Source: Anaerolineae bacterium (GTDB taxonomy: Bacteria > Chloroflexota > Anaerolineae > Promineifilales > Promineifilaceae). From it: a stretch of 64,000 nucleotides of DNA. The stretch is from contig JADLAX010000029.1 of assembly GCA_020848035.1 (NCBI GenBank), forward strand, positions 1 through 64,000. The letters run 5' to 3'. Below are positions 1-8,788 of this stretch, piece by piece; within the stretch, counting starts at the first letter, position 1; each line of letters starts with the position of its first letter. The notes under the pieces were generated by a model, which was not told the origin of the DNA, ran no database searches, and was given only the letters and a program-made list of their open reading frames with translations. The translations under genes and the position numbers were made by a program.

Positions 1-542
1 CCACCACCGGTAACGAGATGCGTCAGCAGTTGACCCAGATCTTCAAAGAGAACCAGCTGCAGTGCGGTATCAACGTTGAGCTGTACTACCTGCCGTCGAG
101 CGAGTGGTTTGCTGATGGTCCTGATGGCGTGCTGTTTGGCCGTCGTTACGACTTGGGCGAGTTTGCCTGGCTGACCGGTGTAGAACCGAGCTGCTCCCTG
201 TACCTGTCCTCCCAGATTTCTGGTCCGGTGGAAGAAACCGTGCCGGGTCACTACAACCCAGAACAGACGTTTGCCGGTTGGGGTGGTCAGAACAACGCTG
301 CCTGGATCAACGAAGCATTTGACCAGGCTTGTAACCGTGCGTTGGGCGCTCTGCCGGGCACCGAGGATTACACCCAGGGTCACATCGACGCTCAGGTAAT
401 CTTCTCCCAGGAAGTACCGATCATTCCGCTGTTCCTGCGCCTGAAGGTGGCTGCGGCCCGTCCGACCGTGTTGAACTTCAACGTGGACCCGACCCAGAAC
501 TCTGAGATGTACAACATCTATGAGATTGATTTGCAGCAGTAG
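1..542 (+). CDS. Family 5 (peptide-type) ABC solute-binding protein, C-terminal part
   Basis: The frame is open from the window edge, so the gene starts upstream and only about 179 C-terminal residues are seen. The text (EWFADGPDGVLFGRRYDLGEF, then a late PIIPLFLRLKV segment) resembles the C-terminal lobe of OppA/DppA-like SBP_bac_5 proteins, which bind oligopeptides or other solutes outside the membrane. The substrate cannot be told. The stretch contains no ACGGCCGT copy. A bidirectional terminator follows at about 690. Family assignment is fairly sure; ligand unknown. Confidence 0.75.
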   Translation, partial: TTGNEMRQQLTQIFKENQLQCGINVELYYLPSSEWFADGPDGVLFGRRYDLGEFAWLTGVEPSCSLYLSSQISGPVEETVPGHYNPEQTFAGWGGQNNAAWINEAFDQACNRALGALPGTEDYTQGHIDAQVIFSQEVPIIPLFLRLKVAAARPTVLNFNVDPTQNSEMYNIYEIDLQQ

Positions 543-689
543 TTTTGCTGACAGACAGCCTGGTATTGCGCTGCGAAAGTGCGCATCAGGTTGTTGATGA
601 CGGCGCACACCTTAGACAGGTCGGCGAACTCGACATAACAACACCATATCGATTTCTGCCGGACTGCCCAAGTGTAGGTTAGTTAAAAA

Positions 690-724
690 AGAGAGGCGAT
701 GCCAAAGCATCGCCTCTTTTTTTT
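690..724. terminator. Bidirectional intrinsic terminator
   Basis: An 11-bp perfect stem (arms 692-702 and 708-717) with a CAAAG-type loop is preceded by an A-run and followed by eight T. It lies between two convergent genes and can serve both strands. Confidence 0.9.
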
Positions 725-740
725 GCGTACAAAATGGGGA

Positions 741-2228
741 CTAAGCGTTTTTATTTGAGCCGGGAGGTAGAGACACGGCCGTTTCCCAACCATTCGTGCC
801 AGCCAAGCCGTATTTTTGAGTCAACTGAAGCGCAGCCTGGATATTGTCGGTTTCGGCCGTTAATAATGATTTGTCGTCATGGTGTTTTTCATGGTATTCA
901 AGATAAAAGTTGATGAGGCGCATGTGGGCCTGGCTGAGATAGTCACGCGCAGCGGCCGTTTCTTCGGCATAGGCGCTGAGCAAGGGGTGTAACCGATAGC
1001 GGGTTTGCCCTGGGGGTGAGCTGGCCAGCTGGCAAAGTGAGAGTGAGTACAGCTTGCGCAAACAATCTTCGGCTTGCTGGAGCGACGTTTGGGCAACGGC
1101 CGCAGCGGCTTCGGGGGTGAAATCGCGACCGCCAAAGACGCCAATCAGGGCAAAAAAGCGCTGGAGCGGCTCATCTAACATGGCATAGCTGGCCGAAAAC
1201 GAGATTTGCACACTGTGATCCTCAAAAACCAGTTGGGCAAGCTGCTGCTGCGTATAATGCAGCCGCTCTAAAAATTCGTAGGGCGACCAGCTGGGCTCAT
1301 AGGCCAGGCGGCTGGCGGCAATGGCTACCGCCAGCGGCAGATGACCTAACAGATCGGCAATTTGGGCAAAGGTCTGCTCGTGGGTGGCAACGATTTGCTC
1401 ATCTAGAAAGTGGCCAAACAGGCGGAGGGCCACTTGCTCGGTTGTGTTGAAGGGGAGCACTGCCAGGCGGTGCATCCCGGCGGTGGCGAAGAGGTCCTGA
1501 CGTTGGGTGGTGATGAGTACGGCCGTTTCTCCCGTTGAAGGTGGCAGCAGCGGCGTCAGGTCCTGGCTGTGCCACACATCATCCAAAATAACCAGTACAC
1601 GTTTGTCGGCCAACAGCTGGCGCACCATCTGGCTGCGACTTTCCAGGTCGTGGTACAGGTTTACATCCTCACCGTAGGCGCGAGCAAAGGCCGAGAGAAC
1701 GGTCATGGGATCGGAGCGGTGCAGATTGGCCCACAACACGCCATCGGTGAAGTGGGGGCGCAGCCGATAGGCCATCTGGGCGGCCAGGGCCGTTTTACCC
1801 ACCCCGGCCATGCCTTGCAAGCAGCAGGTGCGGGAGTTGGGATCCATCAGCAAGATCTCTTCGATTTGTTTGATCAACCCCTGGCGACCCACAAAGTAGG
1901 GCAGGGCGGGAATGGCCTGGAACGGGGCGGCTGCGGCCGTTTTCAGGCCATTTGGGCTGTAACTCGGTGCCGACTCTTTTAACCGTTCAGCCGCTTCTGG
2001 GAAGCCCGCTGCCGCCAGCAGGTAGATCACTTCGGGCAGCTCCAGGTGCAGCGATTCGGCTAAGTGCAGGAGATCGGAGTAGGAACGGGGGTGCTTTACA
2101 CGGCCGTCTAACCAGCTTAAGATGGTTGGTTTGGGAATACCCGTCAGGCGCGCCAGCTGGCCTGCGGAATAGCTGGAGCGCGTTACAAATTGTTGTAAAA
2201 CATCGGCAAAATCAGGGGAGTGGCTCAT
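741..2228 (-). CDS. HTH / NB-ARC STAND ATPase, short form
   Basis: 495 aa. Residues about 1-60 form a helix-turn-helix of XRE type (SAGQLARLTGIPKPTILSWL). An NB-ARC nucleotide-binding domain follows: P-loop GMAGVGKTA near 139-147, Walker B VLVILDDVW near 211-219, and an LPLAVAIAASRLA motif near 295. A winged-helix region comes next, and the protein ends soon after what looks like the start of a TPR (ETDNIQAALQLTQKYGLA). STAND proteins usually carry a long C-terminal sensor of TPR or WD repeats; here almost none is present, so this may be truncated or a minimal regulator. Likely a signal-responsive transcription factor; target unknown. Several ACGGCCGT-type words lie inside. Confidence 0.8.
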   Translation of the reverse strand: MSHSPDFADVLQQFVTRSSYSAGQLARLTGIPKPTILSWLDGRVKHPRSYSDLLHLAESLHLELPEVIYLLAAAGFPEAAERLKESAPSYSPNGLKTAAAAPFQAIPALPYFVGRQGLIKQIEEILLMDPNSRTCCLQGMAGVGKTALAAQMAYRLRPHFTDGVLWANLHRSDPMTVLSAFARAYGEDVNLYHDLESRSQMVRQLLADKRVLVILDDVWHSQDLTPLLPPSTGETAVLITTQRQDLFATAGMHRLAVLPFNTTEQVALRLFGHFLDEQIVATHEQTFAQIADLLGHLPLAVAIAASRLAYEPSWSPYEFLERLHYTQQQLAQLVFEDHSVQISFSASYAMLDEPLQRFFALIGVFGGRDFTPEAAAAVAQTSLQQAEDCLRKLYSLSLCQLASSPPGQTRYRLHPLLSAYAEETAAARDYLSQAHMRLINFYLEYHEKHHDDKSLLTAETDNIQAALQLTQKYGLAGTNGWETAVSLPPGSNKNA

Positions 2229-2319
2229 GGCTGAATTATAGCCTGCCTGCCGGGAGGATGCAGGATTCTTTGGTTTCGTTCATCATGGGGCAACCGCTTC
2301 CAGGGATGAGGAGGTTTTT

Positions 2320-3087
2320 TTAGAGGCGCAGTACGGCCTCGACGGCAAGCTGAAAGAGGCGGGCGCGGGTGGAGCTTTCATTTTGCCAGTTACGGCCGTC
2401 CCAGGCATCGCCCGTCAGATCATCGCCGCCGTAGAGCAGCTGGCCAAAGCGTACCCCACGAAAGTGGGCCACGGCAAAAAAGGCGGCGGCTTCCATTTCT
2501 ACCACATGGCAGCCCTCGGCGCGGCGGCGGGCAATGCGGGCCGGTGTCTCGCGGTAAAACGCGTCGATTGTCCACGTTTTGCCCACGATATAGGGCACAT
2601 GATGGGCTTGCAGCGCCTGCTCGATGGCCTGCACGGCCGCAGGATGGGCGGCCACTTCCCGGCTGGGCGGCAAGTAATGGTAAGAGACGCCCTCATCGCG
2701 AACGGCCGTTGCCGACACCACCACGTGCCCCAGACCAATCTCTTTGTCCAGCACGCCGCAGCCACCGCAGGCGATAAAATCGCGGCAGCCCAGGGCGATG
2801 AGCTCCTCCAAAAAAGCACCTGCCAGCGGCGCGCCAACGCCAGGATGCATCACCGCAACACGTTCACCATCTACTTGCATTTCATAGACAGGATTCTGGC
2901 CGATTTCGGAGCCTAGCTGGTAAATGGGTTGGAGACGGCCGTTGGCCACCATTGCCTGCAACACGTCCTGGAAAAAGCACAGCACGCAGCGGCGGGCAAT
3001 GTCGATGGGCTGAAGCAGCTTTTGCGGGTCGATGAAGGCGGCCGGATCGGGGTCAAATTCCAGGATGGGATACAGTTCACGTTTCAT
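2320..3087 (-). CDS. Nucleoside phosphorylase (uridine/purine phosphorylase family)
   Basis: 255 aa, the usual length of PNP_UDP_1 family phosphorylases, which split nucleosides with phosphate to base and ribose-1-phosphate. The glycine-rich phosphate region (IACGGCGVL) and the late EMEAAAFFAVA motif, holding the Met-Glu that bind ribose, are present. The sequence looks closer to uridine phosphorylases than to PNP, but base specificity is not settled. It stands alone between the STAND gene and a DMT transporter on the same strand. The start at 3087 (MKRELYPILEF) is the only sensible one. Confidence 0.85.
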   Translation of the reverse strand: MKRELYPILEFDPDPAAFIDPQKLLQPIDIARRCVLCFFQDVLQAMVANGRLQPIYQLGSEIGQNPVYEMQVDGERVAVMHPGVGAPLAGAFLEELIALGCRDFIACGGCGVLDKEIGLGHVVVSATAVRDEGVSYHYLPPSREVAAHPAAVQAIEQALQAHHVPYIVGKTWTIDAFYRETPARIARRRAEGCHVVEMEAAAFFAVAHFRGVRFGQLLYGGDDLTGDAWDGRNWQNESSTRARLFQLAVEAVLRL

Positions 3088-3120
3088 GTGGGGATTTTAG
3101 CGTGGGGGGATGTATTTGAG

Positions 3121-3162
3121 TAATTGGGTAATTGAGTCATTTGTTCATCAATTACCCAATTA
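3121..3162. repeat. Intergenic hairpin of the TAATTGGGTAATTGA family
   Basis: 15-bp perfect inverted arms at 3121-3135 and 3148-3162. Related AATTACTC/AATTGGG hairpins occur near 9643, 23717 and 35205. It lies between two minus-strand genes and may end transcription or stabilise mRNA. Confidence 0.85.
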
Positions 3163-3169
3163 CGGTTGT

Positions 3170-4075
3170 TTATGGATTGGGCATGAGTTTGACGCTGCGA
3201 CGGCCGTTGATCAGCAAAATTCCCCCGCCAATCAGCACCATGCCGGCCATCATCCAAACGGTGATGGTCTCGTGCAGCCACAGCACGCCGGTGATGGCTG
3301 CCACCACAGGGATGACGTAGCTGGTGAGCGAAAACGCCGTTGCGCCATATTGCTTGGTGATGTTGAAGGCCAGAATCTGCGCCGTAAATGCGCCGATGAA
3401 GGCGGCATAAGCCAGCGAAAACCAGCCGCTGATGGTGACGGCGGACAAATCGAAGCCGCGCAGCAGGAGGGCTACCGGCATGACGGTTAAACCAGCTACC
3501 GTGAGGCGAACGGCCGTGACGTCAAATGAACTAAACGCCTGCATGCGCTGCCGGATAAAAATGGTGCCCGCCGTTTCAAACAACATGGCCGAAAGAACCA
3601 GCCCATAGCCCAACGGGCTGCCTTTGGTGACGTCGGGCAGACCGGTCTCACCGCGCAGCACGATGAGCATCGCGCCACCCAGCGCCAGGGTTACGCCAAA
3701 CAGCTTGCGTCGGCTCATCTGCTCATCGGGCAGATAAAAGTGGGCGGCGATGGTGATAAAGGCGGGGGCGGTGGTGATGAGCAGGGCGGTGACGCCGCTG
3801 GATTGATAGGTGAGGGCGGAGACAACGGCCGTCATCGGAATGGCCGTGCTGACCACGCCCAAAAAAGTGGCATAGCGCCACAAGGTGCGGTCGGTGGGCA
3901 CCAGGCGGCGGCCCGAGAAGGTGTAGACGACGATAAACGCCAGGCTGGAGAGCAGCAGCCGAATCCCGACAAAAACCATCGGGTCAAACTGCCCCACGCC
4001 GACGCGCATGATGACCAGGTTGGTGCCCCACATCAGGCCGAGCAGGGCTACGGAAGGCAAAGCTTTGGTATGCAT
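3170..4075 (-). CDS. EamA/DMT-family transporter
   Basis: 301 aa with about ten hydrophobic helices in two EamA repeats, the usual architecture of drug/metabolite exporters in the inner membrane. N-terminal GLMWGTNLVIMRVGVGQFDP is the typical first-repeat motif, and GAMLIVLRGETG ends the first repeat. Substrate unknown; relatives export amino acids or metabolites. It runs divergently from the ABC-2 exporter genes at 4338. Confidence 0.85.
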   Translation of the reverse strand: MHTKALPSVALLGLMWGTNLVIMRVGVGQFDPMVFVGIRLLLSSLAFIVVYTFSGRRLVPTDRTLWRYATFLGVVSTAIPMTAVVSALTYQSSGVTALLITTAPAFITIAAHFYLPDEQMSRRKLFGVTLALGGAMLIVLRGETGLPDVTKGSPLGYGLVLSAMLFETAGTIFIRQRMQAFSSFDVTAVRLTVAGLTVMPVALLLRGFDLSAVTISGWFSLAYAAFIGAFTAQILAFNITKQYGATAFSLTSYVIPVVAAITGVLWLHETITVWMMAGMVLIGGGILLINGRRSVKLMPNP

Positions 4076-4229
4076 AAGGGGCGAATGATAGCGGTTTGTA
4101 GAGGATTTGTCAGGCGGAATTCGTCAGGCAGCAAGCGTACTTTTGGGAGTGGCAACGGCCGTCTTTTACTCCGCTCTGGCCCACTTATGTCTATTTGTCT
4201 ATGTTTTGCCTAAGAATTTCGATCATACA

Positions 4230-4258
4230 TTGACAAAATATGTGCAATTGGTTATCAT
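4230..4258 (+). promoter_or_regulatory. Strong sigma-70-type promoter for the ABC-2 exporter
   Basis: Perfect -35 TTGACA (4230-4235), 17-bp spacer, -10 TATCAT (4253-4258). The predicted start is near 4265, giving a leader of about 70 nt before the ATG at 4338. Confidence 0.8.
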
Positions 4259-4337
4259 ACCGACATTCGTTTTCCAGGTTTTGCCTTGCCATAGCCGACA
4301 AAACCTATACACCGTCTGGCTGGTAAAGGAGCGCAGC

Positions 4338-5312
4338 ATGTCCAACCGAGAAATTAATGTCGAGAATTTAGTGAAGCAGTATTCGGGAGGGGTAACGGCC
4401 GTTAACGACGTTTCCTTCCGGGTTAATTCAGGGGAGATTTTTGGGTTTCTGGGGCCAAATGGGGCGGGTAAAAGTACCACCATCAAAATCCTCACCACCC
4501 TGGCGCTGCCCAGCAGCGGCATTGCCACCGTTGGCGGCTACGACGTGGTCCATGAAGCCGATCTGGTCCGACGCATCGCTGGCGTGGCCCTGCAAGACAT
4601 TGGGCTGGACCCGCTGATGAAGCCAATGGAGCTGCTGTCGATTCAGGCGCAGCTGTTTGGCGCATCGCGGCAGCAGGCCAAAGCCCGCGCTCAGGAGCTG
4701 GTTGAACTGGTTCGCCTCACCGAGGCGGTTGACCGACGGGTAGGCACCTACAGCGGTGGGATGCGCCGTCGCCTGGACCTGGCCATGGCCCTGGTGCACA
4801 AACCCGCCATCCTCTTTTTGGATGAACCAACCACCGGTTTAGACCCCGCCAGCCGCCGTGACGTCTGGGAAGAAGTGCGCCGCCTCAACAAAGAGCTGGG
4901 CATGACCATCTTTCTCACCACGCAGTACCTGGAAGAGGCCGACGAGTTGGCCGACCGCATCGCCATTATCGACAAGGGCAAAATTGCCAAGAAAGGTTCC
5001 CCGGCGCAGCTGAAAGCAGGCGTAGGCAAAGAGTCGATCAACCTGGCCTTCGACAGCCGTGACATGGCCGAAAAAGCGTGTGATCAGCTCAGCGACATGG
5101 CCGAACGCATCCAGACCGACCGCGACATGGTCCGCCTCTACATGAGCCAGGCGGCCCAAACCATCCCGGCCGTGGTCAACCGGCTGCAAGCCGCTAACCT
5201 CAACCCGATTTCGCTCACGCTTACCCAACCTACCCTGGACGATGTGTTCCTCCAGGTAACCGGGCAGCGTCTGACAACCGAAGAAGATAAAGAAAAAGTG
5301 AAGGTAGGATAA
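4338..5312 (+). CDS. DrrA-type ABC transporter ATP-binding protein
   Basis: 324 aa from the ATG at 4338, chosen because AAAGGAG sits 6 nt upstream; the longer open frame lacks support and would run through the promoter. Walker A GPNGAGKST, signature YSGGMRRRLDLA, Walker B ILFLDEPTTGLD and the H-region LTTQYLEEAD are complete. The tail resembles the DUF4162 extension of daunorubicin-resistance-like ATPases. It powers the permease encoded 4 nt downstream, together an ABC-2 exporter of drugs, lipids or polysaccharide; substrate not deducible. Confidence 0.9.
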   Translation: MSNREINVENLVKQYSGGVTAVNDVSFRVNSGEIFGFLGPNGAGKSTTIKILTTLALPSSGIATVGGYDVVHEADLVRRIAGVALQDIGLDPLMKPMELLSIQAQLFGASRQQAKARAQELVELVRLTEAVDRRVGTYSGGMRRRLDLAMALVHKPAILFLDEPTTGLDPASRRDVWEEVRRLNKELGMTIFLTTQYLEEADELADRIAIIDKGKIAKKGSPAQLKAGVGKESINLAFDSRDMAEKACDQLSDMAERIQTDRDMVRLYMSQAAQTIPAVVNRLQAANLNPISLTLTQPTLDDVFLQVTGQRLTTEEDKEKVKVG

Positions 5313-5316
5313 CCAG

Positions 5317-6150
5317 ATGACAACTCAAGTTTCCGTGCAAAACACGTTCGTAATGCGGCCCAAAACCCACGACAAGGCCAATTTGCCCCTGCAAATCTGG
5401 CTGGCTACCTGGCGCAGCCTGACCACTATTTTCCGCACGCCGGTGGCCCTTTTTCCGCCGCTGGCCATCAGCATCTTCTTCCTGGTGATTTATGAATCAA
5501 CCCTGGGTGGGGCAGCTGCTTTTATTCCCAACCTCAGCGGCAACAGCTACCTGGGCTTCATCTTGCCTTTGTCTATCGTTAGCTCCTCGCTGTCTGGGGC
5601 GGGCATTGCGGCGCAAAACATGGTGCGCGACATTGAAAGCGGCTACTTCGACAAGCTGCTGCTGACGCCGATCAGCCGGGCGGCGCTGCTGCTGGGGCCA
5701 ATCTTTGCCGGGGCGCTCATCCTGGGCATTCAGGCCAGCATCGTCATTGGTGTGGCGCTGCTGATGGGGCTGGAGTCGGCCACCGGAATTGGTGGTTTGC
5801 TGCTGGTGGTGGGTCTGGCGATTTTGCTGGGCACCGGGTTTGCCGGCTTTACCGTGTCGGCGGCGTTGGGCAGCGGTAGTGCGGCGGCGACGCAGGGGGC
5901 AAGCTTCATCTTCTTCCCCCTCACCTTCCTGACGGCCAGTTTTGTGCCGCTGGAGCTGCTGGATGGGTGGTTGAAAACGGCCGCTACCTTCAACCCCATC
6001 ACCTACGTTTTGGAAGCGATGCGCGCCACGCTAAACACGGGCTGGGACAGCACGCTTATCTGGCAAGCGGTAGGTGCCTGCCTGCTGCTGGGTGGGGCGA
6101 TGTTTGCCCTGGCCATCTACTCCTTGCGGGTCCGCACGCGCCGTTCGTAA
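5317..6150 (+). CDS. ABC-2 type (DrrB-like) permease
   Basis: 277 aa with six predicted membrane helices. The central AAQNMVRDIESGYFDKLLLTPISR segment is typical of the ABC-2 membrane family, and the FIFFPLTFLTASFVPLELLDG stretch matches the late conserved loop. It begins 4 nt after the ATPase stop, so translation is probably coupled. Inner-membrane partner of the preceding ATPase. Confidence 0.9.
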   Translation: MTTQVSVQNTFVMRPKTHDKANLPLQIWLATWRSLTTIFRTPVALFPPLAISIFFLVIYESTLGGAAAFIPNLSGNSYLGFILPLSIVSSSLSGAGIAAQNMVRDIESGYFDKLLLTPISRAALLLGPIFAGALILGIQASIVIGVALLMGLESATGIGGLLLVVGLAILLGTGFAGFTVSAALGSGSAAATQGASFIFFPLTFLTASFVPLELLDGWLKTAATFNPITYVLEAMRATLNTGWDSTLIWQAVGACLLLGGAMFALAIYSLRVRTRRS

Positions 6151-6177
6151 AAGTACCCAATCAAAAGCATAAATTAA

Positions 6178-6212
6178 AAAGAGACTGGAGATATCTCCAG
6201 TCTCTTTTTTTG
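6178..6212 (+). terminator. Terminator of the ABC-2 exporter operon
   Basis: A 26-base uninterrupted palindrome (about 6180-6205) followed by seven T, 28 nt after the permease stop. The upstream A-run also allows use on the minus strand for the converging aminotransferase. Confidence 0.9.
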
Positions 6213-6263
6213 TAGCCGCGGTTTTTTTACCGCGCTTTTTTCGCGGTAAGAAACCGCGGCTAC
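6212..6263. repeat. GTAGCCGCGGTTT hairpin family, copy 1
   Basis: 13-bp arms GTAGCCGCGGTTT (6212-6224) and its complement (6251-6263) enclose a nested ACCGCG/CGCGGT stem. A sibling built from GTAGCTGCGG lies at 20,621-20,661, and a looser one at 61,680-61,746. Confidence 0.85.
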
Positions 6264-6273
6264 GGTGTGTGGG

Positions 6274-7467
6274 TTAGGGCATTTGCAGAACGGGTCCGAT
6301 ATGTTCCATGGCCCAGTCGATCTCGTCTTTTTCAATGACCAGCGGCGGAGCAAAACGGATCACGTTGTCGTGCGTTTCTTTACATAAAATGCCGCGTTCT
6401 TGCAGGGTTTCACAGAAGCGGCGGGCGCGGGTGTGCAGCTCCACGCCAATAAACAGCCCCTTGCCGCGCACTTCTTTGATGTGCTCGCTTTCGATGCGCT
6501 GCAGGCGGCCTTTAAAATATTCGCCTAACTCGCGGGAGCGCTGCACCATTTTCTCGTCGACGAGGGCTTTGAGGGCGGCGCGCCCCACGGCCGCGCCCAG
6601 CGGATTGCCGCCAAAGGTGCTGCCGTGATCGCCGGGGTGGAACAAGCCCAACACGCCACGGTCGCTGAGCACGGCCGAAACCGGGTAAAACCCACCGCTC
6701 AGCGCCTTGCCCACAATCGTGATGTCTGCCTTGACGCCTTCGTGGTGGCAGGCAAAGAGCTGGCCAGTCCGGCCGAATCCGGTCTGGATCTCATCGGCTA
6801 TAAACAACACGTTGTGTTCCTGGCAAATGTCGTACGCCTCTTTGACGAAGCCATCGTGCGGGATGATGACGCCACCTTCGCCCTGGATGGGTTCCACCAG
6901 GAAGCCGACGGTGTTGGGGGTGATGGCGGCTTTAAGTGCGGCCGTATCGCCGTAGGGAATCATGACAAAGCCGGGGGTGAAGGGGCCAAAGTTGCGCTTG
7001 TAGCTGGGTTCGCTGGAAAAGCCAACGATGGTGGTGGTACGGCCGTGGAAGTTACCCTCGCACACAATAATCTCGGCCTGGCCATCGGGCACGTTTTTCA
7101 CTTCGTAGCCCCATTTGCGCGCGGCTTTAACGGCCGTTTCTACCGCTTCAGCCCCCGTATTCATCGGCAGAGCCATTTCGTAATCGGTCAGTTCGCACAG
7201 TTCCTTCAGGAACGGCCCCATCTGGTCGTTGCGGAAGGCGCGCGAGGTAAGGGTCACCTTGTGCATTTGGGCCATTGCGGCGGCCATAATGCCGGGATGG
7301 CAGTGCCCCTGGTTGACGGCCGAATACGCCGCCAGGCAGTCCAGGTATTTTTTGCCATCGACGTCATAAACCCAGACGCCTTCGGCTTTTTCAATCACCA
7401 CGTCCAGCGGGTGGTAGTTGTGGGCGCTGTAGGTTTCATCAAGTTCAATAAAGTGTTGACTGTTCAT
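6274..7467 (-). CDS. rocD: Ornithine--oxo-acid aminotransferase
   Basis: 397 aa from the ATG at 7467, preceded by AAGGAG; the open frame continues upstream through a terminator hairpin, so the longer start is unlikely. A class III PLP aminotransferase: MNTGAEAVETAVK binds PLP phosphate, IADEIQTGFGRTG carries the conserved Asp, and Lys254 in VGKALSGGFYP is the Schiff-base lysine. It converts ornithine plus 2-oxoglutarate to glutamate semialdehyde and glutamate. Length and text fit RocD better than acetylornithine or GABA aminotransferases. The leader is structured, suggesting attenuation. Confidence 0.88.
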   Translation of the reverse strand: MNSQHFIELDETYSAHNYHPLDVVIEKAEGVWVYDVDGKKYLDCLAAYSAVNQGHCHPGIMAAAMAQMHKVTLTSRAFRNDQMGPFLKELCELTDYEMALPMNTGAEAVETAVKAARKWGYEVKNVPDGQAEIIVCEGNFHGRTTTIVGFSSEPSYKRNFGPFTPGFVMIPYGDTAALKAAITPNTVGFLVEPIQGEGGVIIPHDGFVKEAYDICQEHNVLFIADEIQTGFGRTGQLFACHHEGVKADITIVGKALSGGFYPVSAVLSDRGVLGLFHPGDHGSTFGGNPLGAAVGRAALKALVDEKMVQRSRELGEYFKGRLQRIESEHIKEVRGKGLFIGVELHTRARRFCETLQERGILCKETHDNVIRFAPPLVIEKDEIDWAMEHIGPVLQMP

Positions 7468-7504
7468 CGTAAATCCAACTCCTTGCCAATGGGTTTTGGG
7501 GATT

Positions 7505-7637
7505 CTAAAAGACCTGACAGGTTTTCTATCTAGAACTAAATACGAGGTAAACGTGTGATAAAACCTGTCAGGTCTCACACGTTTGTTGATAAAAAAAAGC
7601 CTGATCAAATCGGACAGCGGTCCGGTCATCAGGCTTT
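7505..7637 (-). promoter_or_regulatory. Structured leader of rocD with intrinsic terminator and ACCTGACAGGT palindromes
   Basis: Read on the minus strand, arms 7628-7637 and 7596-7605 (AAAGCCTGAT and complement) close a hairpin with an inner CGGAC/GTCCG stem, followed by eight U (7591-7598): a complete terminator upstream of rocD. Next come the nested palindrome AAACGTGTGA...TCACACGTTT around ACCTGTCAGGT (about 7551-7583) and a second ACCTGACAGGT near 7511. The same 11-base core heads every unit of the xylAB repeat array. This could be an attenuator or riboswitch of unknown class, or the end of a small RNA. Confidence 0.6.
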
Positions 7638-7904
7638 GCTCAGACAACGCACCCGTTGGGGTGCGCGTCATCTTTTCACAAAAACTATACTGTTTTCAGA
7701 GTCTCCATTATAGATTTGCTTCGATTTTCTGTCTACAGGCGGAAAAGAAGTGACACAGAGAAGCGCAGAGAAGACACAGAGATTCACAGAGAGAATGGGG
7801 AGGAAGCTTTGTGCAAGTGGCGCTTGATCACGACAGAGCGCCACGGCTTCGCCCAATCCATTCGCTTGATTCGTTGATTCGTGCCATTCGTGTTGAAAAA
7901 AACT
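7638..7904. other. Intergenic region with CACAGAG-word repeats
   Basis: No convincing gene. At about 7750-7797 short words (ACACAGAGAAG, GCGCAGAGAAG, TTCACAGAGAG) recur, similar to repeats near 29,160, 45,884, 60,489 and 62,055. The region between this and the phosphate-binding gene holds the likely rocD promoter, not identified. Confidence 0.5.
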
Positions 7905-8732
7905 TTACCGCACACGGCCGTATACCCCCTCAATCATCCTTTGCCCCTCATCTGATTGCAGCCAGGCGAGGAAGGCACGCATCTCGCCAGTGGGTTCGGC
8001 GGCGCTGGCGGTGAGGAAGTAGAGCGGGGTGGTGAGTGGATAGGTCTGGTCGGCGGTGGTGGCCGGGGTGGCGGAACGGCCGTCCACCGGCAAAATCTTC
8101 ACCCCGGCTACCTGGCTGGCGCTGCCCATGCTGCTGTAGCCGATGGCGGCGGGATTGTTGGCTACGGCCGTTAACATCGCCTCGTTGTCTGCTTCCAGCA
8201 AAGCGTTGGGGCTGATGCGCTGCTCGGCCATGACTTGCTGGCGCAAAATGGTGCGCAGTCCCGCGCCCGGCTCCCGGCTGAGCAGCACAATCTCCTCATC
8301 CGCGCCGCCAACCGACTGCCAATTGGTGATACGGCCGTTAAAAATCGCCTGCACCTCGGCACTGCTTAAGGTTTGGATAGGATTGTTCGGGTGGACGATA
8401 AATACCAGGCCGTCTAGCGCCACCGGGTTGAAGTAGCGCGTTTCCCCTTCGGCGATGTGGTGCACCAGGATAGCGTCGAGCTGCCCATTGGCCAGGTCGG
8501 TGGCGAGGGTGTCGCTGTTGGCCGACACAAACAGTAGCTCAGCTTGCGGATTTTGTTGCGCATAGACCGCCTCGATCAGCGGGATGAGTGGGCTGGCGCT
8601 GCTGGTGACGCCAATCTGCAGCAGTTCGTGGACCGCCGTGGCGGGCAGCGTGGGCGGCGGCGCAGGTTGGCCCGCGCAGCCAATAACCAGACCAACCGCC
8701 AGCAGCCACCACAAACGTCTGCCGAAGGACAT
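7905..8732 (-). CDS. PstS-like phosphate-binding lipoprotein
   Basis: 275 aa from the ATG at 8732; an in-frame GTG 18 nt upstream is possible. The signal peptide ends in the lipobox VIGCAG. The body is a PBP-like domain with GVTSSASPLIPLIEAVY, an AIFNGRITNWQSVGG motif and REPGAGLR, all typical of PstS-family proteins. It would bind phosphate or a related oxyanion outside the membrane. No pst permease or phoU is adjacent, so an orphan binding or signalling role is possible. Confidence 0.8.
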   Translation of the reverse strand: MSFGRRLWWLLAVGLVIGCAGQPAPPPTLPATAVHELLQIGVTSSASPLIPLIEAVYAQQNPQAELLFVSANSDTLATDLANGQLDAILVHHIAEGETRYFNPVALDGLVFIVHPNNPIQTLSSAEVQAIFNGRITNWQSVGGADEEIVLLSREPGAGLRTILRQQVMAEQRISPNALLEADNEAMLTAVANNPAAIGYSSMGSASQVAGVKILPVDGRSATPATTADQTYPLTTPLYFLTASAAEPTGEMRAFLAWLQSDEGQRMIEGVYGRVR

Positions 8733-8748
8733 ACCCTGGCACAATATC

Positions 8749-8787
8749 ACCTTGTCACCCTGTCACCTTGTCACCCTGTCACCCTGG
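8749..8787. repeat. Short tandem CACCTTGT/CACCCTGT words
   Basis: Five 9-10 base words of the form TCACC(T/C)TGTCACC repeat head to tail between uppP and the phosphate-binding gene, partly in the latter's leader. Confidence 0.8.
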
Positions 8788-8788
8788 C

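Noticed and set aside
7656..7877. 73-aa ORF between rocD and the phosphate-binding gene
   Set aside because: Its sequence is mostly translated CACAGAG repeats, with no family features.
7905..8732. Complete pst phosphate-uptake operon
   Set aside because: No permease, ATPase or phoU lies on either side; only the binding protein is present.
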